64,000 bases of DNA. Origin: Nitrospina sp. GTDB lineage: Bacteria > Nitrospinota > Nitrospinia > Nitrospinales > JACRGP01. Location of the stretch: contig JACAVV010000020.1 in NCBI GenBank assembly GCA_024648695.1, forward strand, positions 23,713-87,712, in the 5' to 3' direction. Each line of letters opens with the position of its first letter. The first letter of the stretch is position 1. The notes below the pieces were generated by a model. The model was given only the letters and a program-made list of their open reading frames with translations, was not told where the DNA came from and did not search any database. Shown here piece after piece: positions 43,982 through 52,981 of the stretch. The position numbers and the translations under genes are program-made.

Positions 43982-45131
43982 CAGAATTTCCTGCGTCTAT
44001 GTTGGCGGCAAAGTTATCAAAAGTTTTTCCATACAAGCCCGTTAATTGATAGGCATCGGAATAGAGTAGCTTACCCTCCCTGACAGATTGGATAATGGCA
44101 GAACCGAAGCGTTTACCCACGCGAAGGTTCTGATTGGTTAAAAAATCGCCTCCTTTTGGTTTCCTGGAACTTTGTCTTCGCTCATCCTTCAAATAATTAT
44201 TATAGAAGCTAAAGAAGCTTTCTCTCTCTATTAATCCCAGGTCTTGAGCACGTCTAGCGGCTACCAATGAACTGACTTTAAACCTACGGGCAATTAAATC
44301 AAATGGAGAAGAATTTTCCCGGGCGGTCTTCCAAAAGTGGTTCAGCTCATATTCTGGAATGAGAAATTCAGCGGCAATTTTATTGCAAGCCATTTCCACT
44401 GGGTCATCAAATGGTTGCATCTCTCTCAAATCAAAGGCAGCACTGGAACCTAAAAATATATGGGCCAATTCGTGTGCCAGAGTAAACATTTGTGCCGCTT
44501 TTCCATCGGCACCATTGACAAACACCAGAGGAGCGTAATCGTCAACCAGAACGAACCCTCGAAACTCTTCTGGATCAAGTTTTCTATGAGTGTTATTGCC
44601 GACAATCCCGTTTACGAAAACGAGAATACCCACTTCAGAAATAGCATTGCGAAAAACACGCAGAGCGTCCTTCCAGGTTTTTTGGTCTTTCGCCCAGCCT
44701 TCCTTGAGACCAAATGAGTTTCTTATTTGCCCTGCCACAATTATTGGCGATTCATCTTTTGAAGCAGAACCTGCAAAAGGAAGCTTTTCCTGGCCCTGAT
44801 CAATAAGAAACTCCCTCATCCAGGCTTGTCGCTGGAGCATGAGTTGGACCGTTTCGATTAAATCGGGACTCGGTCTTTGTAATTCTTTATCCTTTAAGGT
44901 TCTGAAATGAGGAAAGGGTAATTTTTCTTCGGGGGGCTGATTAAGAAAGAAATATCCAAGAGGTGTTGAAGTTTTTTTTGCCAAGGCTTCCAATTGCTTG
45001 AAAGTAGGCAAACCTTTCCCATCCATCCAATCAGGAATTTTAGGAAACCTTGCGATCAGTTCCATCTCAGATATGCCTGAGCGTTCCAATGCCCAATTCA
45101 AAACATTCTTTTCGATGGCCACTTTACTCAT
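43974..45131 (-). CDS. ImmA/IrrE-family metalloprotease with HTH, antitoxin partner
   Basis: A 385-residue protein with an N-terminal helix-turn-helix-like segment (SGISEMELIARF, LPTFKQLEALAKKTSTPLGY) and a central ImmA/IrrE (DUF955) domain with the zinc motif HELAHIF and a downstream EMACNKIAAEFLIP. Such proteins are found beside DUF4411 PIN toxins and act as antitoxins, either by repressing the operon or through proteolysis. The tail has further helices of unknown role. It is first of the two-gene operon. No strong ribosome site is seen. Confidence 0.87.
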   Translation of the reverse strand: MSKVAIEKNVLNWALERSGISEMELIARFPKIPDWMDGKGLPTFKQLEALAKKTSTPLGYFFLNQPPEEKLPFPHFRTLKDKELQRPSPDLIETVQLMLQRQAWMREFLIDQGQEKLPFAGSASKDESPIIVAGQIRNSFGLKEGWAKDQKTWKDALRVFRNAISEVGILVFVNGIVGNNTHRKLDPEEFRGFVLVDDYAPLVFVNGADGKAAQMFTLAHELAHIFLGSSAAFDLREMQPFDDPVEMACNKIAAEFLIPEYELNHFWKTARENSSPFDLIARRFKVSSLVAARRAQDLGLIERESFFSFYNNYLKDERRQSSRKPKGGDFLTNQNLRVGKRFGSAIIQSVREGKLLYSDAYQLTGLYGKTFDNFAANIDAGNSVE

Positions 45132-45255
45132 TGAATTGACTCTTATGGAGTTATGGAATCCTTTTTAAAAAATTCACTACGTCACATTATACTTAAAAAG
45201 GAAAAAAGTTGGTACTGGACAACCAATCAATAATAGAAGGGTTAGCTTAAAAAGC

Positions 45256-46023
45256 TCAACCTTTCATTCGTGCTCGACCCAAAAAGGTTTCCGGGGGATG
45301 GTAGGCTTTGGGAACGGTTGTGTTGGGGTAAACCATACCGTTTCGCCCCATTAGCGTTCCGGGGCAGGTGACGCTGTTGCATCCCATTTCAGTATAGTCG
45401 CCCAAAATGGCACCCAGCTTGCCGATACCGGTGTCCACTTCCTTGCCCAGGATGGGAATGAGGATGGGGCGAATGAAGCCTTCGTGTTTTTCTTTCGGCG
45501 TGCGAAACTGCAGGTTGGCCAGTTTGGTGCCGGCACCAAGGTTCACATAGCTTCCCAGGATACTGTCACCGATATAGTTGAAGTGCCCGGCTTCGGTGTG
45601 GTTCATGACGATGCTGTTTTTCAGTTCGGTAGTATGACCAATCACGGAATGGTCGCCCACCAGCGCGTTGCCGCGGATGTATGCGGACTGCCTTATGTCG
45701 CAATTGGTGCCGATGACCGCCGGACCTTTTATGATGGCAGTGGGTTCCAGGGAAGTCCCGGCTCCAATATACAGGGCGGCAGACTCAATATGCAGGGGTT
45801 TCTCCAGCCGCACCCATTTCTCGACAAGGATTGCCTTTTGCTCAGGCTCGTAGCAAACGCCGTCAACTTGGGACAAGGCGTCTTGCGTGGGTAGCTGTTT
45901 GATGATTCGATGGAGGTCCTGTTCGAGTCGGGACAGCGGAGCCCACACGGGTTCATTCGATTTAAATAGATCGCGGTGAGCGAATTCGGCGAGGTGCGGG
46001 AAAAACAGTTGCAGGTCGTTCAT
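45256..46023 (-). CDS. Left-handed beta-helix sugar-nucleotide-type protein
   Basis: A 255-residue protein whose residues 75-215 form hexapeptide (LbH) repeats: YIGAGTSLEPTAIIKGPAVI, GHFNYIGDSILGSYVNLGAG, GKLGAILGDYTEMGCNSVTC. These resemble the acyltransferase half of GlmU and GlmU-like two-domain enzymes, but the N-terminal nucleotidyltransferase domain is missing and replaced by about 70 residues of unknown fold. It may be an acetyltransferase or a regulatory LbH. It begins 3 bases after the stop of the hexose-phosphate mutase, so the two enzymes very likely work on the same sugar phosphate. Confidence 0.8.
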   Translation of the reverse strand: MNDLQLFFPHLAEFAHRDLFKSNEPVWAPLSRLEQDLHRIIKQLPTQDALSQVDGVCYEPEQKAILVEKWVRLEKPLHIESAALYIGAGTSLEPTAIIKGPAVIGTNCDIRQSAYIRGNALVGDHSVIGHTTELKNSIVMNHTEAGHFNYIGDSILGSYVNLGAGTKLANLQFRTPKEKHEGFIRPILIPILGKEVDTGIGKLGAILGDYTEMGCNSVTCPGTLMGRNGMVYPNTTVPKAYHPPETFLGRARMKG

Positions 46024-46026
46024 GGT

Positions 46027-48171
46027 TTATTCGTCACTCCCTGATAGGGTCGAATGAAGACCCAGGTACCATTTGCCTAAAGGGGCTAATCTGATTCCTT
46101 TGTCTGCAGGTTGAATCAATCCCTGTTTCATGGCTTCGTTCAACATTCTCGGTTTCAGGGAAGGTTCCACTTGTATAGCCTGTTCGGGCAAAATACCCTT
46201 TTTCGCCAATTGAGTCAGCAGTTTCCACTCTATTTTAAAATAAGGATTGTTGAGATCCTTCATTTCCTCGAGAAGCGCCTTGCACACGCGGTCACCTATC
46301 GTTTGAAGGGCTTTTCTGTGCGCCGTTCCTCCTCTCAGGTTGACACTGATTTTGTTCTCCGTTCCCGAGTTGCGCACGAACACACCAGCCATTCCTTTGG
46401 GTCCCTTGCTTGAGTCCTTTGCTGTCAGTACCTGATAGAGCATATCCGGATCGGCGCGAAACTTTTTTGCTTTGCACGCATAACCCAGGGCTTGCGCCTC
46501 TTTTCGAATCGTTTGGTTTACCCGCTTCCAGACTTTGGAGTCGCGATAGAAGTTTTCCTTTTGCACATAGTACACATAGGACGTTCCCTTGTAGCCTGGT
46601 TGGAACGGTTTTTCCAATAGACGCCAGCACGTTTTAGGCGTTTTATCCGCCAGAAGGTATTGCGTTGCAGAGAATGTGTTGAGCGCGCTTTTTAGTCCAT
46701 TGCCAAAAAATACCGGATAGCTGGTGTCCCCCATGTTCAGGTGGCCAAGCGTGATATTGTGTCCGGTTTCCTCACTTCCCACAGCAAGTGGAATTTTTAC
46801 CGGAAAACCGGGTTTGCCATTTTGGGCAATCCTATCCAGTGACCTTTCAACCTGCTGAAACTTGATAGAATCCAGGGTTCCCTCGCGTTCCATGGTTTGC
46901 AATTGTTTGCGCAGGCGTTTCACTTTTTCTTTTTCGGTTTTGTGGTTTGCCAGTTTCAAAGCCTGAGTCATTCGGCTTTTTAACAGCAGGGAAACAATTT
47001 GAAGAAGAATCCATTTATCCCCCACCGGTGCGAGACTCAGCTGGAATCCTGAAGCCTGGGCAGAAAGCCCGGCGTTGAGGTCGCTTTCCACCGTATTGAT
47101 ATAAGTTGTGCCTTGATAGGTTTTGGAATCGGTCTCCAGCAAGTACCGTGCTTGCAGGAAAGCGGTTTCGTCGCCGCTAAGCACCAGCAAGGCATCCTTG
47201 TCGGGATGGTAATCGACACGATAAAACCGGTCGCCATCGGCGTCGAACACGGCACCGCATACTTTTTTTCGGCCCGATTGAATATGTGATTTCAACTTTC
47301 TGCCGAGGGAGAACAGTTTAATGAGGGCTTTGTGCTTATGAAAAATTCCCGAGCCCGGTATGATTTGATCGGCGGTGATCCATTTTTTTCCTTCCAGGTC
47401 GGCCACGCCGGAATATTCATTCACCTTTCCGTCGGTTTTACCATTCACCTCGACGACTTTACCGAATCCCGCCCTTTGGAAAGCCTCGGCGGCGATTTGT
47501 GACAGGGACCCATTGGCCGGGTCGACCACCAGGACGATGTCTTTAAAATCAATGTCCGCGGTCCAGGCATTTGCAGGGTCCAGGGAAAATTTCAGAAACA
47601 GATCGATGGCATCTTTTCTGCAATCCCTGAGATTGCCTTTTTGGGCCTTTTTTTTAATCGAGGCAAAAATTGTTTTCATGATAGCTTTGGACAAGGCGAC
47701 ATCATTATCCGGCAAAAGCTTCATTCCCCGGTATTTGAGAAACGTTTTGATACCGTTTTGGTCTTTGGGATTGTGCGAGGCGGTGATCATGAATCCGCCT
47801 CCTGCATTTTTATAAAGAGAATAAATCGGGACCAAAGGCGTCGGCACCACGCCGAGTTGCAAAACGGTGGCTCCGGCCTTGCGCACGCCACGGACTACTG
47901 CGCTGGTGAACTGTCCGCTGGTGTCACGAGGGTCCCAGCCGACCACGAAGGGATCGCCAGGCTCAAGAGTTCCGTCCTTCATTAAACTGTCCACGTGGGC
48001 GAAGGCATAAAGCTCCATGAACTCTTCGGTGATATACCCTCGCTTGAGAAACACATCCTGCGGGGTCATGCCGCGAAAAGCTTTGTCCGTGGACGCGCGG
48101 ATTTCGCGCCGGATTCCATCGGTTCCCTGAAAACGAAAGGGTGGTTGCTTTGTAGACGAGGTGGGTGGCAT
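46027..48171 (-). CDS. Phosphoglucomutase/phosphomannomutase family, extended form
   Basis: Alpha-D-phosphohexomutase of 714 residues; the usual size is 450-550. All four family loops are seen: phosphoserine TASHNPKDQNGIK (Ser132), metal loop FDADGDRF (309-316), sugar loop GSEETGH (465-471) and phosphate loop VRNSGTENK. Extra material is a Lys/Glu-rich helical insertion near residues 400-450 and a C-terminal stretch of about 70 residues (LLTQLAKKGILPEQAIQVEP, LNEAMKQGLIQPADKGIRLA) with winged-helix character. It is first in a two-gene operon with the beta-helix protein. Exact substrate (Glc, Man or GlcNAc phosphate) unknown. Confidence 0.88.
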   Translation of the reverse strand: MPPTSSTKQPPFRFQGTDGIRREIRASTDKAFRGMTPQDVFLKRGYITEEFMELYAFAHVDSLMKDGTLEPGDPFVVGWDPRDTSGQFTSAVVRGVRKAGATVLQLGVVPTPLVPIYSLYKNAGGGFMITASHNPKDQNGIKTFLKYRGMKLLPDNDVALSKAIMKTIFASIKKKAQKGNLRDCRKDAIDLFLKFSLDPANAWTADIDFKDIVLVVDPANGSLSQIAAEAFQRAGFGKVVEVNGKTDGKVNEYSGVADLEGKKWITADQIIPGSGIFHKHKALIKLFSLGRKLKSHIQSGRKKVCGAVFDADGDRFYRVDYHPDKDALLVLSGDETAFLQARYLLETDSKTYQGTTYINTVESDLNAGLSAQASGFQLSLAPVGDKWILLQIVSLLLKSRMTQALKLANHKTEKEKVKRLRKQLQTMEREGTLDSIKFQQVERSLDRIAQNGKPGFPVKIPLAVGSEETGHNITLGHLNMGDTSYPVFFGNGLKSALNTFSATQYLLADKTPKTCWRLLEKPFQPGYKGTSYVYYVQKENFYRDSKVWKRVNQTIRKEAQALGYACKAKKFRADPDMLYQVLTAKDSSKGPKGMAGVFVRNSGTENKISVNLRGGTAHRKALQTIGDRVCKALLEEMKDLNNPYFKIEWKLLTQLAKKGILPEQAIQVEPSLKPRMLNEAMKQGLIQPADKGIRLAPLGKWYLGLHSTLSGSDE

Positions 48172-48318
48172 GGGTGGATCGGGTCATTAAAAATTAAAAG
48201 AAAATGATCTTACCACAGGACCCGGAAAATGGAAATTGTTACGGATTTTAATCGATATCCCACCAATCCGCTTATATCCTGAGGTTTTCAAGAAATAAGG
48301 AGTCGTCATGGTTGCCCT

Positions 48319-48354
48319 TCACCCCGGCCCTCTCCCGCGTTGGTGAGATGGGAG
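48319..48354. repeat. REP-like palindrome, partial
   Basis: TCACCCCGGCCCTCTCCCGC followed by GTTGGTGAGATGGGAG: the left half matches the CCGGCCCTCTCCC core, while the right arm (GGTGA, GGGAG) is shortened and mismatched. Confidence 0.55.
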
Positions 48355-48480
48355 TTTTATTATCCATAACTGAGGTTAATCATTGTTTTTGTGGCGTTTG
48401 GGGTTTTACTGAGGTAAAATACCCAAAACTTTTCCGTCGGGAATTATTTTCGGGACTAAACTTTTTGAGGGAAATTGATT

Positions 48481-48744
48481 ATGGCATCCTACAACTACCC
48501 GGTGAAAAAAGAAACCATGAATGTGGTCATCCGGACCGCACATGAAAAGATTGAAGGTGTGATTTATTTGCACAAAGGGAGCCGGATGATGGATATGTTG
48601 AATAAAGGTGAATATGATTTTATACCTGTCTCTCAGGCAAAAGTGTATTCAATTGAGAGCGGAAGCATCCTTTTTGAAGCCGAGTTTTTAACGATTAACA
48701 AAAAACAAATTGTGATGCTGGTAGAAAATTACAAAGTCCCTTAG
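48481..48744 (+). CDS. Small conserved-looking beta protein, hypothetical
   Basis: An 87-residue protein without signal or membrane segment. The alternation of short strands (MNVVIRTAHEKIEGVIYLHK, DFIPVSQAKVYSIESGSILF, QIVMLVENYKVP) suggests a small beta-barrel, perhaps PilZ- or DUF6812-like; I cannot name the family with confidence. The ATG at 48481 has GAGGGAAA upstream and was chosen over a TTG six bases earlier. It converges on the 48803 gene with a possible hairpin GTAGCCCGG/CCGGGTCTAC (48752-48785) between them. Confidence 0.7.
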   Translation: MASYNYPVKKETMNVVIRTAHEKIEGVIYLHKGSRMMDMLNKGEYDFIPVSQAKVYSIESGSILFEAEFLTINKKQIVMLVENYKVP

Positions 48745-48802
48745 TCACCTGGTAGCCCGGTTTTTAACTGTTCTTCCGGGTCTACGATAGCCGGACAGCT
48801 TT

Positions 48803-49300
48803 TCAGCTTTCCTCCTCGAACTGGATCCTTCCCCGTTTCAACCAGCTTTTTTGATCAAAGTTTTCCTCCATATACTTTAAAAACAGAATTTCGTTTTCCG
48901 TTAAACATTTACCATCCACAAACTGGGCGGAGGGTTTCTCTTCGGCCTTTTCAGTCGGTTTGGGATTTTTAAAATCGAGTAGAGGCGGGTTTTTGGGCGA
49001 TTCTTTTTTCAGTTCGGGTGCAGGAATCACCGGATCCTTTTTGATTTTTATTTCAGGTTGAGATTCTGAAAGTCCGGTTTCGGAGGAATCCTCATTTTCC
49101 CTGGATTTTTCCCTGTCGATCAGCTGGATCAGTTTTTTCATGTCCAGCACCAGATCATATTCTTTTGCCAGGTCGAGCAGTCCCATATCCTCCAAAACGT
49201 TTACGGTGTTCTTCACTTCTTTGGATTTGAGAATGGCGATGTTGATTTCGGTCCAAAGGTATTCGATCAATTTGTTTTTGAAATCTTCCTGGTAGTCCAT
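48803..49300 (-). CDS. Hypothetical charged protein with flexible middle
   Basis: A 165-residue soluble protein. The N-terminal 65 residues are helical and hydrophobic-patterned (YQEDFKNKLIEYLWTEINIA, TVNVLEDMGLLDLAKEYDLV), followed by a Lys/Pro/Glu-rich disordered stretch and a short C-terminal helical piece (LTENEILFLKYMEENFDQKS). GGGAGG lies 5 bases before the ATG, so it is a real gene. Nothing identifies its function. A tract of nine G lies about 125 bases upstream. Confidence 0.68.
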   Translation of the reverse strand: MDYQEDFKNKLIEYLWTEINIAILKSKEVKNTVNVLEDMGLLDLAKEYDLVLDMKKLIQLIDREKSRENEDSSETGLSESQPEIKIKKDPVIPAPELKKESPKNPPLLDFKNPKPTEKAEEKPSAQFVDGKCLTENEILFLKYMEENFDQKSWLKRGRIQFEEES

Positions 49301-49500
49301 AGTTCCTCCCGGTAATTGTGGAAACTTGTACGGGTTTCCAATCCTTTAATGAATCATCTTGTAATCAAGGATACCGGTTGGAATTTACAGGCGGGTCAAG
49401 CTCCTGTTACAACTCAGTCACACCGGGGGGGGGTGAGGCAAAGGTTAGAGGGTAATTTTATAACTAACGTTAAGGAAGGTCCAGGATCCTGGTTTCTCAT

Positions 49501-51795
49501 TTAGAACGTTGAAACCTTTTCCATCAGATTTGAAATTTCGGGCATATCATAATTGTTAAGCAGATCCTGGAGGTGATCTACCAGCTCCGAGGGTACATTT
49601 CCCTCTTGTTTTAGCTTCTTCAGGATATTTTCGATTCCCGTGATATTGTAAACTTGGGCCAAACTGCCCAATTCATTTTTTAAAGATTCCGGAATGACAA
49701 GCCTGGAAAAGTCCAGGGTTTTTCTGGCAGGTGAACCTTTGGATGATTTTATATCTTCACAAACAAATTTCGCGCCTAATAAATTCTCCAGGCAATCGAA
49801 AACCCTGTCCTCCTGAAACGGCTTGGAAATATAATCATGGCAACCTAGATTCAAAAAGTGTTCCCGTTTGTGATCATAGACCGATGCGGTTATGGCCACC
49901 AGCTTAATGCGATCAGGACCGCAATTTTGAATGATGGCTTTCACGCAGTCCTCACCTCGCATAACGGGCATTCTCATATCCATGAAAACGATATCGGGGG
50001 AATGCATTAATGTTTCCTCAAGCCCTTCCTTGCCGTTTACAGCGACCTGCGTTTGCACACCAATCCCATTCAGGATTTTCACAAGAACATCCCGGTTTTC
50101 CAACACGTCATCCACCACCAGGGCTTTGATCTCGCATTCAGGGGCCAAATGTAAAACCCTTTGGGTCGTCCTTTGCTTAGCCGGGATGCGTCTGTTTGAG
50201 GGTGGAAGGATGAGGTCAAAATGGAAATGAGTCCCTTTGGACAATTCAGAATTTATTTCCAAATGCGATTCCATGATCTCCAACTGGTTTTTGGTGATCG
50301 CCAGTCCTAATCCAGTGCCTCCTCTATTGTCGACAGCCTCTTCTTGATAGAATGCATCGAAAATATTCTTTTGCGCTTCCATAGAAATACCCGGTCCGGT
50401 ATCGATAACACCAAAGCGGTAGCGGTCCCCTTCGAAGGCGGTTACTTTTAAAGAGACCCCACCGGTTTCTGTAAATTTAATGGCGTTTCCCAATAGATTG
50501 ATTATAATCTGCCGCAGTTTAATTTCATCCCCAATAACGATTGTGGAATCAGGTAAACCCGAAACTTTCCAGGTCAGGTTTTTTTGCTTGCACCGGAGAT
50601 CAAACAAACTGGAAATATTATCCACCAGAACCTTTAAATCAAACTCCACAGGATTGAATTTCATTTTACCCGCTTCAATCTTGGAGATGTCCAGAATTTC
50701 ATTGATCAGCTTCAAAAGGTTTTGACCGCTGGTTTCCATGGTTTGCAAGCAGTCTCTGGTTTCTTCATCAAGGTCCTTTTTCCTCAATAAAATTTGCGAG
50801 TATCCCAGAATAGCGTTCAGGGGGGTTCGGATTTCATGGCTCATATTGGCAAGAAAAAGAGATTTGGCCTGATTGGCCTTATCGGCTTCGATTTTTGCCT
50901 GGTTGAGCTCGGATACCAGGGTTTTTTCCAGGTTGTAGGTATAGACGTATTCCAAAAGCAGTCCAAGGAATGGAACCAGATAAGCGAGTATTTTTAAAAA
51001 ATGGGCCACATTGAAACTGTTGTCGAAAAGGGCCGCGGAACCAAAAACCATGTGAGCCTGGGTAGCAATCTGGGGGATGATACTGATAATTAAGGAATGA
51101 GAAAAAACGGAGGGTTCTTTTTTGTAGAATTTTGGAAAAATCCAGACTCCCGAAATGAGAAACAGGATTAATGGGGCCACATCCCAGGGCCGGGAAATGA
51201 GGGCGTTGGGATACATGGTGTTGGGTAGTTGTGCGTTTGTTGCGCAATAATTGATTATGGAATAAGCCAGTATTCCAAAACCCAGACTGGTGACGATGAC
51301 AAGTTTTGAACCTGATTTCCTGTCACCCTTAATCAATAGCAAGGCCACACCTGCGATTAAAATAATGGAGTTGAACAAACGGCATATGGCCCAGGTGAAT
51401 GGAATGAGGTTGCGGTTATCGGCAGTAGCCTCAATCAGCCGATCCGCGGCCAACGTATGGAACGCATCCATACAACCGGCGCAAAACAACGCCACTCCTA
51501 TGATGGGCGTGGCTGTATCGCGTTTGATGTAATAATGGGTAAAACTCAGGAGAACCGTCATTATCGCGACACAAAAGGCGCTCCATTCCAGGATGGTGTG
51601 TGTGAAGCTTCCCGACAAAGCATGAAACAAGTTGTCGGTTTGTCGAGTTCCGGTTAGTTCCATGGAGATATCCGGATCAAGAAAACCTGAGGAGGATGCA
51701 AAGTCGAATCCCAAAATGTTCAGAACGGTAGGCAAAGCGCAAAAAACCAGCACTCCGCCAATAAACATTTTAGGTACTTTGACTTCGGGGTACAT
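49501..51795 (-). CDS. Hybrid histidine kinase with multi-helix membrane sensor, HisKA-HATPase-REC
   Basis: A 764-residue protein. Residues 8-285 form about eight membrane helices of a MASE3-like sensor (note [20 protein letters not shown]), followed by a coiled linker, HisKA with His320 ([19 protein letters not shown]), HATPase ([33 protein letters not shown]) and REC ([14 protein letters not shown]). The roughly 75-residue tail ([35 protein letters not shown]) parallels that of the kinase at 30173. It lies about 120 bases downstream of the REC-GGDEF gene on the same strand. Its ligand is unknown. Confidence 0.9.
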   Translation of the reverse strand: MYPEVKVPKMFIGGVLVFCALPTVLNILGFDFASSSGFLDPDISMELTGTRQTDNLFHALSGSFTHTILEWSAFCVAIMTVLLSFTHYYIKRDTATPIIGVALFCAGCMDAFHTLAADRLIEATADNRNLIPFTWAICRLFNSIILIAGVALLLIKGDRKSGSKLVIVTSLGFGILAYSIINYCATNAQLPNTMYPNALISRPWDVAPLILFLISGVWIFPKFYKKEPSVFSHSLIISIIPQIATQAHMVFGSAALFDNSFNVAHFLKILAYLVPFLGLLLEYVYTYNLEKTLVSELNQAKIEADKANQAKSLFLANMSHEIRTPLNAILGYSQILLRKKDLDEETRDCLQTMETSGQNLLKLINEILDISKIEAGKMKFNPVEFDLKVLVDNISSLFDLRCKQKNLTWKVSGLPDSTIVIGDEIKLRQIIINLLGNAIKFTETGGVSLKVTAFEGDRYRFGVIDTGPGISMEAQKNIFDAFYQEEAVDNRGGTGLGLAITKNQLEIMESHLEINSELSKGTHFHFDLILPPSNRRIPAKQRTTQRVLHLAPECEIKALVVDDVLENRDVLVKILNGIGVQTQVAVNGKEGLEETLMHSPDIVFMDMRMPVMRGEDCVKAIIQNCGPDRIKLVAITASVYDHKREHFLNLGCHDYISKPFQEDRVFDCLENLLGAKFVCEDIKSSKGSPARKTLDFSRLVIPESLKNELGSLAQVYNITGIENILKKLKQEGNVPSELVDHLQDLLNNYDMPEISNLMEKVSTF

Positions 51796-51913
51796 AAATT
51801 TTACTCTGATAGAATTCCGGGTTTCCCAGCAGGCCCTGAATTTAAACTCAATTGTTAAAGCCTGAGTCTCCTTTTGCAGGAATTAAGTGTGGTTCGATTG
51901 GGTCGGTTACCGG

Positions 51914-52825
51914 TCAATTGGACTCGATCCGATTTTTCCCCTCTCTTTTTGCCCGATAGAGGCATCTGTCGGCTTCCTTTAAAAAGCTTTCCAATTGGGC
52001 GTCTTTTTGACAGGCAACGCCAAAACTGATGGTTATTTTGAATTTATGATTTTTGTATTCGGGCGTCCAATCTTCGATCTTTGAGCGTATTTTTTCTGCT
52101 GTATTTAAAGCCCCTTCCAAAGGAGTGTCCGGCAAGGTTATCAAAATCTCTTCGCCCCCCCATCGTGATACCTTGTCTATCTTGCGAACATTATTTTGGA
52201 TAATCTCGGCGATTCCCTTCAATACATAATCTCCGGCGTCGTGCCCGAATAGATCATTCACCTGTTTGAAGTTATCCAGGTCTCCCATTAAAATAGAAAA
52301 TGGTTTGCCGTAACGTTCATATCTGGATTGCTCAAGAAGAAGCGCTTCTTCAATATCCCGTCTATTGGCCAAACGGGTTAAGGGATCGATTCGTGAGAGA
52401 GAGTCCAGTTCCCTGATCAAAGTTTCCTTTTCTCTTATCAATTTTACTATTTTGATCTGAGAAGCAATTCGTGCCAGAACTTCCTCTTGTTGAAACGGTT
52501 TTTTAATATAATCGACGCCTCCCATCTCAAACCCTTTGACAATGTCAGCCTCGTCCGCTTTCGCAGTGATAAACAAAATCGGAAGATTTTTGAATTCCGG
52601 ATTTTCCTTTATTTTCTGGCAGGTTTCATATCCATTGATTTCCGGCATCATCACATCCATTAAAACCAAATCGGGATTGATTTTTGGAATAAGCTCCAAA
52701 GCTACTTTCCCGCTAGGTGCTACAAAAATAGAGTATTCCTTTTTCTTCAATGTTTTCATCAAAACATCAATATTGGTGGGAACATCATCAACAATCAATA
52801 TGTTGAATTTTTTCATGTCTTCCAT
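51914..52825 (-). CDS. Receiver-controlled diguanylate cyclase (REC-GGDEF)
   Basis: Makes cyclic-di-GMP when its receiver is phosphorylated (WspR/PleD type). The 303 residues hold REC (Asp57 in LVLMDVMMPEINGYETC, Lys109), a short helix and GGDEF. The active site reads RWGGEEILITLP (residues 221-232), a functional GGEE form, and the inhibitory I-site RKID (214-217) lies exactly five residues before it, so product inhibition is expected. It is upstream of the hybrid kinase at 49501, a plausible phosphodonor. Confidence 0.93.
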   Translation of the reverse strand: MEDMKKFNILIVDDVPTNIDVLMKTLKKKEYSIFVAPSGKVALELIPKINPDLVLMDVMMPEINGYETCQKIKENPEFKNLPILFITAKADEADIVKGFEMGGVDYIKKPFQQEEVLARIASQIKIVKLIREKETLIRELDSLSRIDPLTRLANRRDIEEALLLEQSRYERYGKPFSILMGDLDNFKQVNDLFGHDAGDYVLKGIAEIIQNNVRKIDKVSRWGGEEILITLPDTPLEGALNTAEKIRSKIEDWTPEYKNHKFKITISFGVACQKDAQLESFLKEADRCLYRAKREGKNRIESN

Positions 52826-52981
52826 TGCGATCCATCTTTGCCGGTTCGGGATTTGTTCTATTCCTGCACAATTAATGTAAATTTTAGATTAGCTCAATAT
52901 TTTATTCTGTGCAATAAAAAGATAAAAGTATCGAAATGTTCTGGTTGATTGGGCCTAGCCGAATGAGGCTCTGAATCGTGA

